This document shows, in pieces, positions 51,981 through 62,094 of a DNA stretch of 64,000 nt; within the stretch, counting starts at the first letter, position 1, and each line of letters starts with the position of its first letter. The translations under genes were made by a program, and so were the position numbers. A model generated the notes under the pieces. That model had not been told where the DNA came from. It made no database searches and saw nothing but the letters and a program-made list of their open reading frames with translations. The DNA comes from Galactobacter valiniphilus. Its GTDB lineage: Bacteria > Actinomycetota > Actinomycetes > Actinomycetales > Micrococcaceae. The stretch spans positions 62,001 through 126,000 of the forward strand of contig NZ_QQXK01000008.1 of NCBI RefSeq assembly GCF_003575975.1, read 5' to 3'.

Positions 51981-53380
51981 CCGCCATCGAGGGGTGGGAG
52001 CAAACACTCCCCGCCTGGGCCCTGCTCCTGATCGCCGCCGGCGCCGTGGCGCTGCTGCTGTTCATGATCATGTACCTGAAGATCCACGCGCTGGTCTCGC
52101 TGATCGTCGTCAGCCTGATCACCGCGTTTGCCACGCTCATCCCGGCGGGCAGCGTGGTCACGGTCCTCACCAACGGCTTCGGATCCACGCTGGGCACTGT
52201 CGCGTTGCTCGTGGGCCTCGGCGCCATGCTGGGCCGGCTCGTCGAAACCTCCGGCGGCGCCCAGGTGCTTGCCGACAAGTTCATCAAGGTCTTCGGCGAG
52301 AAGCGCGCCCCGCTCGCGCTCGGCGTCGCCTCCCTGATCTTCGGCTTCCCGATCTTCTTCGACGCCGGCCTCGTGGTCATGCTGCCCGTCGTGTTTGCCG
52401 TGGCGCGTCGCCTCAACGGCTCCCTGCTGGCCTTCGGCCTGCCCTCCGTCGCCGCGTTCTCCGCAATGCACGTCTTCGTGCCCCCGCACCCGGGCCCGGT
52501 GTCCGCCGCCTCCTTCCTCGGCGCCAACGTGGGCCTCGTGTTGCTCCTCGGCCTCGTCGTGGCCATCCCCGTCTGGTACGTGGCCGGCGCCCTCTTCGGC
52601 AAGTACGCCGGGCGCAAGTGGCAGCTGCCCATCCCGACCCTGCTGGGCGAGGCCAAGCAGAAGCAGCTGGACAACCCGCCGGCGTTCGGCACGGTGCTGC
52701 TCTCGCTCCTGCTCCCCCTCGTGCTGATCTTCCTCAACACGGGTCTGACGACCCTCGCCTCCACCGGCGTCGTCTCCGAGACCACCGCCGACACCACCTG
52801 GTACCAGGTGCTCATCGCCGTGGGCCAGACCCCCGTGGCCCTGCTCATCACCCTGCTCGTCTCCTGCGTGACCCTCGGCGTGCGCCGCGGCCTCACCCGC
52901 CAGGACGTGCAGAACCAGCTCGAGTCGGCCCTCGGCCCGGTGTGCTCGGTCATCCTCATCACGGGCGCCGGCGGCATGTTCGGCGGCGTCCTGCGCTCCT
53001 CCGGCATCGGCGAGGCCCTCAAGTCCTCGCTCGATTCGATGCACATGCCGCTCCTGCTGGCCGGCTTCCTGATCGCCGCGATCCTGCGCGTGGCCCAGGG
53101 CTCGGCGACGGTCGCACTCACCACGGCCGCTGGCCTCATCTCCGCCGGCGTGGCGGCCGAGGGCTACAACGCCTGGCAGCTGGCCGCCCTGGCCCTCGCT
53201 GTGGCCGCCGGCTCGGTCATCGCCTCGCACGTCAACGACTCCGGCTTCTGGCTCGTCTCCAAGTTCTTCGAGATGGACGTCAAGACCACGCTCAAGACCT
53301 GGACGGTGCTCGAGACCATCATCTCCGTCATGGGCTTCGCGATCGCCGCCGCCCTGTTCGGATTGGCCAGCCTGGCCTAG
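51977..53380 (+). CDS. gntP: Gluconate:H+ symporter (GntP family)
   Basis: 467-aa permease with about twelve or more hydrophobic segments. Family landmarks: GFGSTLGTVALLVGLGAMLG, FGFPIFFDAGLVVMLPVVFA, HVFVPPHPGPVSAASFLGAN, LITGAGGMFGGVLRSSGIGE, RVAQGSATVALTTAAGLISA and ASHVNDSGFWLVSKFFEMD. All are typical of GntP/GntT gluconate importers. It follows gntK with an ATGA overlap and ends before a strong hairpin. Confidence 0.96.
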   Translation: MTAIEGWEQTLPAWALLLIAAGAVALLLFMIMYLKIHALVSLIVVSLITAFATLIPAGSVVTVLTNGFGSTLGTVALLVGLGAMLGRLVETSGGAQVLADKFIKVFGEKRAPLALGVASLIFGFPIFFDAGLVVMLPVVFAVARRLNGSLLAFGLPSVAAFSAMHVFVPPHPGPVSAASFLGANVGLVLLLGLVVAIPVWYVAGALFGKYAGRKWQLPIPTLLGEAKQKQLDNPPAFGTVLLSLLLPLVLIFLNTGLTTLASTGVVSETTADTTWYQVLIAVGQTPVALLITLLVSCVTLGVRRGLTRQDVQNQLESALGPVCSVILITGAGGMFGGVLRSSGIGEALKSSLDSMHMPLLLAGFLIAAILRVAQGSATVALTTAAGLISAGVAAEGYNAWQLAALALAVAAGSVIASHVNDSGFWLVSKFFEMDVKTTLKTWTVLETIISVMGFAIAAALFGLASLA

Positions 53381-53442
53381 AGACCGCGGGTCGGCGGGCC
53401 GCCTTGCACGGCACGACGACGCGCGCCCGGCTTGGGCACACA

Positions 53443-53486
53443 GAGGGCCCCTTTGCTGCCACACGGCGGCGAAGGGGCCCTCTGGC
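53443..53486. terminator. Bidirectional 20-bp hairpin terminator
   Basis: Arm 53443-53462 (CAGAGGGCCCCTTTGCTGCC) pairs with 53467-53486 with two G-U pairs, loop ACAC. It lies between gntP (ends 53380) and the convergent small gene (ends 53501), so it can serve both. Confidence 0.82.
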
Positions 53487-53500
53487 CGTGACGGGTCGGC

Positions 53501-53815
53501 TTAGACGTCGTCGTCCGCGGCCGGCCCGCCTTCGTTCTCCCAGGACTCGAGCTTGGCCACCTTCTTGGTGCTGAACTTCTGCCGCACGCCGTAGCCGAGC
53601 GCACCCTCCTCCGGCAGGAAGAGCGCCCCGTAATGTTCCAGGGCACCGCGCAGGGCGGCGTTCTCCTCGTCGGAGAGGAAGCCGACGCCGCGCTCGAAGG
53701 ACTTCACGGCCTCCTTGGGCAGCCCCGCCTTCGCGGCGATCGTCTTGGTGGAGACCTGGGTCAGGGCGCGCGCGGCGCGGGCCAGGTCCGGTTTCAGGGG
53801 GTTGTTCTCGCTCAT
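53501..53815 (-). CDS. Small helix-turn-helix-like protein, 104 aa
   Basis: Short soluble protein. LARAARALTQVSTKTIAAKA and GLPKEAVKSFERGVGFLS resemble a Xre-type helix-turn-helix, followed by a helix NAALRGALEHYGALFLPE like the C-terminal extension of phage-type regulators, and an acidic tail. The HTH assignment is by pattern and uncertain. No integrase/phage context beyond the housekeeping xerD upstream. Start ATG 53815. Confidence 0.65.
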   Translation of the reverse strand: MSENNPLKPDLARAARALTQVSTKTIAAKAGLPKEAVKSFERGVGFLSDEENAALRGALEHYGALFLPEEGALGYGVRQKFSTKKVAKLESWENEGGPAADDDV

Positions 53816-53883
53816 GGCCCCATCGTGCCCTCCCGGGCCCCGCGGGGGAAGACTCAGGCGCCGCGCGGCGTCCAGCGCCGGGG

Positions 53884-54867
53884 CTAACGCGCCCGCGGAT
53901 GCGAGGTCATGAACACCTCGCGCAGAGTGTCAACCGTGATCATCGTGTACACCTGCGTGGTCGTGACGGAGACGTGACCCAGCAGTTCCTGGACCACGCG
54001 GACATCGGCTCCGCCCTCGATGAGGTGGGTGGCGAAGGAGTGACGCAGGGTGTGCGGCCCCACGTCGGCGGTGATGCCCGCCTTGTCGGCGGCCGAGCGC
54101 ATCAGGTTCCACGCCGATTGGCGCGAGAGCCGCGAGCCGCGCTGGTTCAGGAACAGCGCGGCGGTGCCGCGGCCCTTCGAGACCAGCACGGGCCGGGCCC
54201 GCACCAGATACGCGGAGAGCGCGCGGACGGCGTAGGAACCGAGCGGCACCACGCGCTCCTTGGACCCCTTGCCGAACAAGCGCACGACGGCGGGCCCGCC
54301 GTCCGCGCTCGGTTCCAGGTGGAGGTCGTCCACGTCGAGGCCCACGGCCTCGGACACGCGCGCGCCCGTGGCGTACAGGAACTCGAGCAGGGCGCGGTCA
54401 CGCAGCGCGGCCGGGGTGTCGTCCTCGGTGCCCTCTCCCCCGGCGGCCTCGAGGAGCGCCTCGACCTGGGGCAGCGGCAGGGCCTTGGGCAGGCGCTGCC
54501 CGGCGGCCGGCGGGTGCACCTCGGAGCTCACGTCCTCGGCGGTGAGCCCCTCGAGGGCCCAGAAGCGGTGGGCGCCGCGCACCGCCACGACCACGCGGGC
54601 CGCAGAGCGGGCTGCCAGCACCGCCCCGCCGTCGGCGCCGTCGCCGAGCGCCGCGGCAAAACCCGTGACGTCGCGCGTGCTGACGTCGGCGGGGTCCACC
54701 ACGCCGAGCGCGCGCAGGTACCGCTCATAGCGGGCTAGATCGCGCCCATACGCGGCCAGGGTGTTCGCTGCCAGGCCGCGCTCGATGCCCAGGTGACGCA
54801 GATAGCCCCCGACGGCGCGCGCGAGCGCATCGTCGGGGGCCTCCGAAGCGGGGGTGGGCTCAGCCAA
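53884..54867 (-). CDS. xerD: Tyrosine recombinase XerD
   Basis: Resolves chromosome dimers at dif with XerC. 327 aa. N-terminal SAM-like domain ([20 protein letters not shown]), catalytic domain with the Arg in [17 protein letters not shown], Lys in [12 protein letters not shown], His-x-x-Arg in [19 protein letters not shown], His in [16 protein letters not shown] and the nucleophile Tyr in the same segment. The start is uncertain: TTG 54867 lies within the last codons of the Nudix gene and gives the usual length; no ATG or GTG fits better. Gene order pyrG-nudix-xerD is common in actinobacteria. Confidence 0.93.
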   Translation of the reverse strand: MAEPTPASEAPDDALARAVGGYLRHLGIERGLAANTLAAYGRDLARYERYLRALGVVDPADVSTRDVTGFAAALGDGADGGAVLAARSAARVVVAVRGAHRFWALEGLTAEDVSSEVHPPAAGQRLPKALPLPQVEALLEAAGGEGTEDDTPAALRDRALLEFLYATGARVSEAVGLDVDDLHLEPSADGGPAVVRLFGKGSKERVVPLGSYAVRALSAYLVRARPVLVSKGRGTAALFLNQRGSRLSRQSAWNLMRSAADKAGITADVGPHTLRHSFATHLIEGGADVRVVQELLGHVSVTTTQVYTMITVDTLREVFMTSHPRAR

Positions 54868-55590
54868 ACGGATCCTCGGTGCCCGGCACCACAAAGACCT
54901 CGCCCGGACCGCCCGCGGCGGGGCGCGCGTCCCACGGGGCGTCAGCCGGGCGCAGGCGGGAGAAGCCCGTGGAGACATTGGCGGCCAAGGCCAGAACACC
55001 GGCGACGGTCGTGGGGTTGCCCACGCGGCCGGAGAGCACGGCGTCGAGCGCCTCGTCCAGGCTCAGCCAGACGGCGGGCATGCCCGCCTCCTCCTCGGTG
55101 CGGTGGTGGCGCAGCTCCTCGGGTACCACCGAGAGATCGCGCGCGAGGTACACGCGGATGGCCTCGGAGGAGGAACCTGGCGAATTGAACAGGTCGACGA
55201 GCACGTTCCAGGTGGCCGCCGTGAGGTCGGCCTCCTCGTAGAGCTCGCGCTGGGCGCCGGTGAGCCCGGACTCACCCTCGACGTCGAGGAGTCCGGCCGG
55301 AACCTCCCAGAGCTCGCGGCGCACGGGCTGGCGGCGCTGACGCTGCAAGAGCACGCGCCCCTGATCGTCCATGGCCACGACGCCCACGGCACCGGGATGT
55401 TCCATGAAGTCCCGGGAGATCACACCCTCATGATCCGGGAGCGTGAAGCCCTCGCGGACGATGTCCCAGATGTGGCCTGAAAAGACGACGTCGCGGGACA
55501 CCGCGCCCGCCTCCACGGGCAGATCGGCGATCTGCCCCGCCGCCTGCTGAGGCGAGCCGGAAGCGGAGCCGTGCCCCGCGACGTCGTTCA

Positions 55591-55591
<1 letters not shown>
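54860..55591 (-). CDS. Nudix hydrolase, ADP-ribose pyrophosphatase type
   Basis: 243 aa, hydrolyses ADP-ribose or a related nucleoside diphosphate-X. The Nudix helix is visible as [20 protein letters not shown] followed by EADL, preceded by the typical [20 protein letters not shown]. The C-terminal 45 residues are not conserved. ATG 55591 directly follows the first TGA base of pyrG (TGATG); a GTG three bases earlier is an alternative. It is the middle gene of the pyrG-nudix-xerD unit. Confidence 0.92.
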
Positions 55592-57276
<1,685 letters not shown>

Positions 57277-57278
57277 TC

Positions 57279-57284
57279 ATCCTA
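57279..57284 (-). promoter_or_regulatory. -10 box TAGGAT of pyrG
   Basis: On the minus strand TAGGAT ends eight bases before GTG 57270 and no Shine-Dalgarno is present, indicating a leaderless pyrG mRNA. Pyrimidine-dependent start-site switching is known for pyrG genes of other Gram-positives, but no attenuator is seen here. Confidence 0.5.
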
Positions 57285-57336
57285 GCATCGAGATCGGGTT
57301 TGAGAAGAGTACGGGTGGGGTGAGAAGCCCCTCCTT

Positions 57337-57370
57337 GGGCGGCGCGTGCCTCAGAGGCACGACGGCGCCC
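57337..57370 (-). terminator. Imperfect hairpin after recN
   Basis: Inner stem GTGCCT (57346-57351) with AGGCAC (57355-57360), loop CAG; outer stem GGGCG (57337-57341) with CGCCC (57366-57370) across an internal loop. It lies 22 bases downstream of the recN stop and ahead of the pyrG promoter. Confidence 0.55.
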
Positions 57371-57391
57371 GCATGGCTTGGGCGGGCGCGC

Positions 57392-59149
57392 TCAGGAACG
57401 CTGGCGCGCCTCGCGCGCGCCATCCTCGAGGAGTTCCTTGGCGTGGGCGCGCGCCGCCTCGGAATCGGCCTGGCCGGCCAGCATCCTTGCGAGTTCGGTG
57501 ATGCGTCCCTCGGTGTCCAAGGTCACCACGTCGGAGGTCGTGAATCCGGACTGCCCCTCGCCGTGCGCCGTCTTGGTGACGTTGAGGTGGCGGTCGGCGA
57601 AGGCGGCGACCTGCGGCAGGTGCGTCACGACGACAACCTGCACGTGCCTGGCCAGCCGGGCCAGGCGGCGGCCGATCTCCACGGCCGCCTCGCCGCCCAC
57701 GCCGGAGTCCACCTCGTCAAAAACGAAGGTGGGCACGGGGTCCACTTCGGCGAGCACCACCTCGAGCGCCAGCATGACGCGAGAGAGCTCGCCGCCCGAG
57801 GCGCCCTTGCCCAGCGGGCGCGGGTCCGCGCCGGGGTGCGGCGCCAGCAGGAAGGTGATCTCGTCGGCGCCGTGCGCAGCCGGCTCGCTCGGCGCGACGT
57901 CGATCTTGAGGCGCGCCTGCGGCATGGCCAGGGCGTGCAACTCCTCGTCCACGCGTCCCGTGAGGGTGGAGGCCGCGGCCGCGCGCAGGGCGTGCAGCGC
58001 GTTGGCCTTCTCCAAGAGCAGGGCCTCGAGCTGGCGCACCTGCTCGGTGAGCGCCTCGAGGCGGGCCGGATCGTCCTGGAGGCCCGCGAGGCGTTCGCGG
58101 GCCGTCTCGGCCCAGGCGAGCACCTCGTCAATGGTGGGGGCAAAGCGGCGCTGGAGCCCGGCCAGATCAGCGCGGCGTTCCTCCACGGCCGCGAGCTCGG
58201 CCGGGCCGTCGGAGTCGAGGGACTCCGCGTACCCGGCGAGCTCCACGGCGACGTCGGCCAGGATGTAGCCGACCTCGCGGAGGCGGGCCGTCTGCTCGGC
58301 CAGGGCCGGATCGTCGGCGTCCACTGCCTCAAGCGCGCGCTTGGCGGCGTCGACGAGGGTCACGGCGTCGGTGGACTCCCCCACCTCGTCGCCGGCCAGG
58401 GCCGCGTGTGCGAGCATGGCGCCCTCGCGCAGCTCCTCGACGTGGGCGAGGCGCTGCGCGCGCGTGGCGAGCTCCTCGTCCTCGCCCGGCTGCGGCTCGA
58501 CGCGGTCGATCTCCTCGAGCGCCGACTGCAGGGTTTCGGCCTCGAGCGCGCGTTCGCGCCCACGCTCCTGGATGTCCTGCAACTCCGCACTCGCGGCCCG
58601 CAGGCGGGAGAAGACGTCCTGGTACTCCCCCAGGGCGGCGGCGAGCTCGGTGCCGCCAAAGGCGTCGAGGGCCGCGCGCTGTTCGGCGGCGCCGCGCAGG
58701 CGCAGCTGGTCCGATTGGCCGTGCACCGCAACGAGCTTCTCGCCGATCCGGCCCAGGGTGGAGACGGGAACGGAGCGGCCGCCCGCGTGGGCGCGGCCGC
58801 GGCCCTCCGAGGACACCGTCCTGGAGAGGTACAGCACCGACTTCTCGCCGTCCTCGTCCAGCTCCGCGCCGGACTCGACGGCCTCGACCAAGGCCGGCGA
58901 AGCGGCGTCGTCGAGCACCGTGGCCTCCACGACGGCGCGATCCGCGCCGCGCCTGACCATGCCGGCGTCGGCCCGGCGCCCCGTGAGGAGGCCGAGGGCC
59001 GTGACGACCATCGTCTTGCCTGCACCGGTCTCGCCCGTGACCACGGTGTAGCCGGGGCCGAGCGGGAGCTCGGCGTCCTGGATGCCGCCGAGCGGCAGCT
59101 CCGCCTCGTCGATGACGCCGAGGGAGCGGATGCGCAGTGACTCGATCAT
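57392..59149 (-). CDS. recN: DNA repair protein RecN
   Basis: SMC-like ATPase for double-strand break repair, 585 aa. P-loop TGETGAGKTMVVTALGLLTG starts at residue 38, a long coiled-coil middle (about 160-400) follows, then the ABC signature LGKGASGGELSRVMLALEVV and Walker B TFVFDEVDSGVGGEAAVEIG, with VVVVTHLPQVAAFADRHLNV. Near the N-terminus EAELPLGGIQ is followed by DAELPLGPGY, an apparent 10-residue tandem duplication that makes the stretch before the P-loop longer than in relatives. It abuts nadK (stop and start adjacent). Confidence 0.96.
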   Translation of the reverse strand: MIESLRIRSLGVIDEAELPLGGIQDAELPLGPGYTVVTGETGAGKTMVVTALGLLTGRRADAGMVRRGADRAVVEATVLDDAASPALVEAVESGAELDEDGEKSVLYLSRTVSSEGRGRAHAGGRSVPVSTLGRIGEKLVAVHGQSDQLRLRGAAEQRAALDAFGGTELAAALGEYQDVFSRLRAASAELQDIQERGRERALEAETLQSALEEIDRVEPQPGEDEELATRAQRLAHVEELREGAMLAHAALAGDEVGESTDAVTLVDAAKRALEAVDADDPALAEQTARLREVGYILADVAVELAGYAESLDSDGPAELAAVEERRADLAGLQRRFAPTIDEVLAWAETARERLAGLQDDPARLEALTEQVRQLEALLLEKANALHALRAAAASTLTGRVDEELHALAMPQARLKIDVAPSEPAAHGADEITFLLAPHPGADPRPLGKGASGGELSRVMLALEVVLAEVDPVPTFVFDEVDSGVGGEAAVEIGRRLARLARHVQVVVVTHLPQVAAFADRHLNVTKTAHGEGQSGFTTSDVVTLDTEGRITELARMLAGQADSEAARAHAKELLEDGAREARQRS

Positions 59150-60157
59150 CTAGCCACGCTCCCCGGGCTGGGGAAGGAAGGGTTCGTTGTTGCGCGGGGG
59201 CTCCACTGGCGTCACGTTGCCGACCACCGGGATCTCGGTGGTCAGCGGGGCAGCGGGCTCCACGGGGCCGCGCCAGCCCATGATGGGCAGCTGGAACTTG
59301 CGCACCAGACGCTCGCTGAAGGGCGTGGTGGTCAGGCGCGCCAGGCGCACTGGGTGCTCGCTGCGCGTCGCCTCGACGCGGGAGCCCGGCGGCAGATCCA
59401 CCATGCGGCGCCCGTCGCACCAGAGCACTCCGCGGGCGTCGGTGCGGGTGATGAGTTCGACCGCCATGGTGGAGGTGGGCGCCACCACGAGCGGGCGCGC
59501 AAAGAGGGCGTGGGCGGAGATAGGGGCCATGACGAGCGCCTCCACCTCGGGCCAGACCACGGGGCCGCCGGCGGAGAACGCGTAGGCCGTGGAGCCGGTG
59601 GGCGTGGCCATGACGACGCCGTCGCAGCCGAAGGTGGAGATGGGGCGGGCGTCGACCTCGACGACCACCTCGACCATGCGCTCGCGGTCGGCCTTCTCCA
59701 CGGCGGCCTCGTTGAGCGCCCAGGTGCGGGCCGTGCGCCGGCCGTTGTGCCAGACCTGCACGTCCATGGTCAGGCGCTCCTCGACCGTGTAGGAGCGTTC
59801 AACGATGGCGTCCACGGTGGCGGACAGGTCGGCGCGGTCGCTCTCGGCCAGGAAGCCAACGTGGCCCAGGTTCACGCCGAGCAGCGGGACGCCCGCCGCG
59901 CGCACGAGCTCGGCGCTGCGCAGGATGGTGCCGTCGCCGCCCAGGACCATGCCCAGCTCGATGTCGGAGAGCTGGACGTCTTGCCCGAGGATCTCCACGT
60001 CCAGCTGGTCACCCGAGGCGCCGGCACGGATCTGCGCCGCCTCGTCCGCCCGCATGACGGGCGCCAGGCCGGCCCGTCGCAGGTAGCGCCCGGCCTCGAG
60101 TGCGGCGTTCACCGCCTCGTCGCGCCCGGTGTGGGTCAAGACGAGGATCCGTCTCAT
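59150..60157 (-). CDS. nadK: NAD kinase
   Basis: Makes NADP from NAD with ATP or polyphosphate. 335 aa. The active-site GGDGTILRSAELVRAAGVPL begins at residue 73, followed by GVNLGHVGFLAESD, LNEAAVEKADRERMVEVVVE and the conserved GVVMATPTGSTAYAFSAGGP. The C-terminal 40 residues are a Pro-rich extension (PPRNNEPFLPQPGERG). Sits in the tlyA-nadK-recN block; ATG 60157. Confidence 0.97.
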   Translation of the reverse strand: MRRILVLTHTGRDEAVNAALEAGRYLRRAGLAPVMRADEAAQIRAGASGDQLDVEILGQDVQLSDIELGMVLGGDGTILRSAELVRAAGVPLLGVNLGHVGFLAESDRADLSATVDAIVERSYTVEERLTMDVQVWHNGRRTARTWALNEAAVEKADRERMVEVVVEVDARPISTFGCDGVVMATPTGSTAYAFSAGGPVVWPEVEALVMAPISAHALFARPLVVAPTSTMAVELITRTDARGVLWCDGRRMVDLPPGSRVEATRSEHPVRLARLTTTPFSERLVRKFQLPIMGWRGPVEPAAPLTTEIPVVGNVTPVEPPRNNEPFLPQPGERG

Positions 60158-60218
60158 GCGTCCGCCTTCCTAGCCTGTGCTGGCCCTCGCACGCGAGTGC
60201 GCGCGGGGCCGGACGGGT

Positions 60219-61058
60219 TCAACGATAGTCAACCGCGTCCAGCATGACGCCAAGGGGCGACGCCGCGTCGCCGGCGGGAGGCGTTGACGGGGCCGGATCG
60301 GCGGGCTTGAGCAGGCGCACGAAGAATTCGGCGTTGCCGTCCTGGCCCGCCAGCTGGCTGCGGCCGATGCCGCGCGGCTCCAGGCCAGCCGCCCGGGCCG
60401 CGCTTAGCACGGCCTCGACCGCCTCGCGGCGCTGCAGCGGCGAGGAGACGACGCCGGTGCGGGAGAGCTTCTCGCGGCCCACCTCGAACTGGGGCTTGAC
60501 CATGAGCAGGGCCTCGCCGCCGGGGCGCAGGACGCTGGCCAGCGGGGCCACCACGAGGGTCAGGGAGATGAAGGACAGATCGCCCACGACGAGGTCGACG
60601 CCTCCGTCCACGAAGTCGGCGGTGAGGGCGCGCACGTTGACGCCCTCGTGGTTGCGGACCCGCGGGTCCGCGGCGATGTCGGGGTGGAGCTGGTCGTGGC
60701 CCACGTCGACGGCGTGGACGAGCCGGGCCCCGCGCTCCAGGAGGACCTGGGTGAAGCCTCCCGTCGAGGCGCCGGCATCGAGGCAGAGCGCGCCGCGCGG
60801 GTCCACATCGGAAAAGGTGTCGAGGGCGCCGAGCAGCTTGTGCGCCGCGCGGCCGACCCAGTGGTCCGCCTCGTCGCTCGCGACGCTCAGCTCCTGGCCG
60901 GCCGCCACGGCCTGGGAGGCCCTCGTGATCACGGCGCCGTCGAGGCTCACGCGGCCGGCCGCGACGGCCTTGGCGGCGCGGGTGCGCGACGGGAACAGGC
61001 CCGCCTTGACGAGCGCGACGTCGAGCCGGTCCGGCTCGCTGAGCAGGATGCCGCTCAC
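60219..61058 (-). CDS. tlyA: TlyA family rRNA (cytidine-2'-O)-methyltransferase / hemolysin
   Basis: 279 aa. N-terminal S4 RNA-binding domain (RLDVALVKAGLFPSRTRAAK onward) and an FtsJ-like methyltransferase with the SAM-binding LDAGASTGGFTQVLLERGA, VDLVVGDLSFISLTLVV and LLMVKPQFEVGREKL. In mycobacteria TlyA methylates 16S and 23S rRNA and confers capreomycin sensitivity. GTG 61058 overlaps the stop of the 61-aa gene (GTGA). Confidence 0.95.
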   Translation of the reverse strand: MSGILLSEPDRLDVALVKAGLFPSRTRAAKAVAAGRVSLDGAVITRASQAVAAGQELSVASDEADHWVGRAAHKLLGALDTFSDVDPRGALCLDAGASTGGFTQVLLERGARLVHAVDVGHDQLHPDIAADPRVRNHEGVNVRALTADFVDGGVDLVVGDLSFISLTLVVAPLASVLRPGGEALLMVKPQFEVGREKLSRTGVVSSPLQRREAVEAVLSAARAAGLEPRGIGRSQLAGQDGNAEFFVRLLKPADPAPSTPPAGDAASPLGVMLDAVDYR

Positions 61059-61240
61059 GCGCCCTCCTCCAGGGATGCGGTCAGGGACTCCAGGACGCTG
61101 GCGAAGCGCTCCGGCAGGTCGGCCGGGGCGAGCTCGTCCAGGTCCCGGAGGGGGGCCAGCACTTCTTCCGCGTCGAGCGCGGAGGGCGCGGCGGCCCCAG
61201 CGGGGGGCGCCGGGCGCGGCCCAGGAACGGGCGCGCTCAC
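61055..61240 (-). CDS. Small protein, 61 aa, between HAD and tlyA genes
   Basis: GTG 61240 overlaps the HAD stop (GTGA) and the stop at 61055 overlaps the tlyA GTG (GTGA), so it is a link in a translationally coupled chain. The product is Pro/Ala-rich at its start, then a predicted helix DAEEVLAPLRDLDELAPADL and PERFASVLESLTASLEEG. No known domain; a short ORF at this position is common in Micrococcales genomes. The double overlap and amphipathic helix are the evidence that it is real. Confidence 0.75.
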   Translation of the reverse strand: MSAPVPGPRPAPPAGAAAPSALDAEEVLAPLRDLDELAPADLPERFASVLESLTASLEEGA

Positions 61241-62094
61241 GCGCCCTGCCCTGCCGTGGTCAGCGCGGGGGCCGTCAGGAGCTCCGCGAGGGAGGGCACG
61301 ACGACGTCGGGCCGCTGGGCCTCGGGGGCCGCTGCGGCGTCCGCGCTCGTGTGCACCCCGGTCAGGACGAGTGCCGAGGTGAAGCCGGCGGCGTTGCCGC
61401 CGGCCACATCGGTGTCGAGCCGGTCCCCCACCATCATGGGGCGCTTGGCCCCGAGGGATGCGGCGGCGAGCAGCATGAGCGCAGGCTCCGGTTTGCCCGC
61501 CACGAGCGGCTCGACATCCACAGCGTTGCGGACGGCGGCCACGAGCGATCCGTTGCCGGGGGCGATGCCCTCGGCGCGAGGGATCGTCGAATCGGTGTTG
61601 GTCGCGACCCAGCGCGCGCCGCGGTGGATGGCGAAGGCCGCAGCGGCCAGGTCCGACCAGCCGAGCCCCGGATCGAAGCCCTGGATGACGTAGTCGGGCT
61701 GCGCCTCGGAGTTGACCTCCACCAGGCTGAAGCCGGCCGCGAGGACCTCCTCGCGCAGCGTGGCCGCACCGATCACCATGGCGGTGGGTGCGCTCACGCC
61801 ACGCTCCCGAGCGTCGGCGGCGGCCAGCCGGGCCCCGGCCTTGGCCGAACCGAACACGTGCTCCGCGTCGGTGTCGATGCCGAGCGAACGCAGGTGCTCC
61901 GCCACCGCCTCGACGGGACGCGAGGCATTGTTGGTGACAAAACCGACGGCGATCCCCGCGGCCTGCGCCGCGGCGATGGCCTCGACCGCGCCCGGAATGG
62001 CGGCCGGGCCGGCGTAGATCACGCCGTCCAGGTCGCACAGGAGCGCGTCATGGCCCGCCAGCGGTGCGCCCGCGGGGATCGCCGTCTGGGTCAC
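61237..62094 (-). CDS. HAD-family hydrolase (NagD/phosphoglycolate phosphatase-like)
   Basis: 285 aa, class IIA HAD phosphatase. Nucleophile motif LLCDLDGVIYAG (Asp21), second motif GFVTNNASRPVEAVAEHLRS, the C2 cap in the middle (YVIQGFDPGLGWSDLAAAAF), Lys in LVAGKPEPALM and metal motif MMVGDRLDTDVAGGNAAGF. Substrate probably a small phosphorylated metabolite such as phosphoglycolate, glycerol phosphate or a nucleotide. GTG 62094 overlaps the stop of the upstream gene (GTGA). Confidence 0.93.
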   Translation of the reverse strand: MTQTAIPAGAPLAGHDALLCDLDGVIYAGPAAIPGAVEAIAAAQAAGIAVGFVTNNASRPVEAVAEHLRSLGIDTDAEHVFGSAKAGARLAAADARERGVSAPTAMVIGAATLREEVLAAGFSLVEVNSEAQPDYVIQGFDPGLGWSDLAAAAFAIHRGARWVATNTDSTIPRAEGIAPGNGSLVAAVRNAVDVEPLVAGKPEPALMLLAAASLGAKRPMMVGDRLDTDVAGGNAAGFTSALVLTGVHTSADAAAAPEAQRPDVVVPSLAELLTAPALTTAGQGA

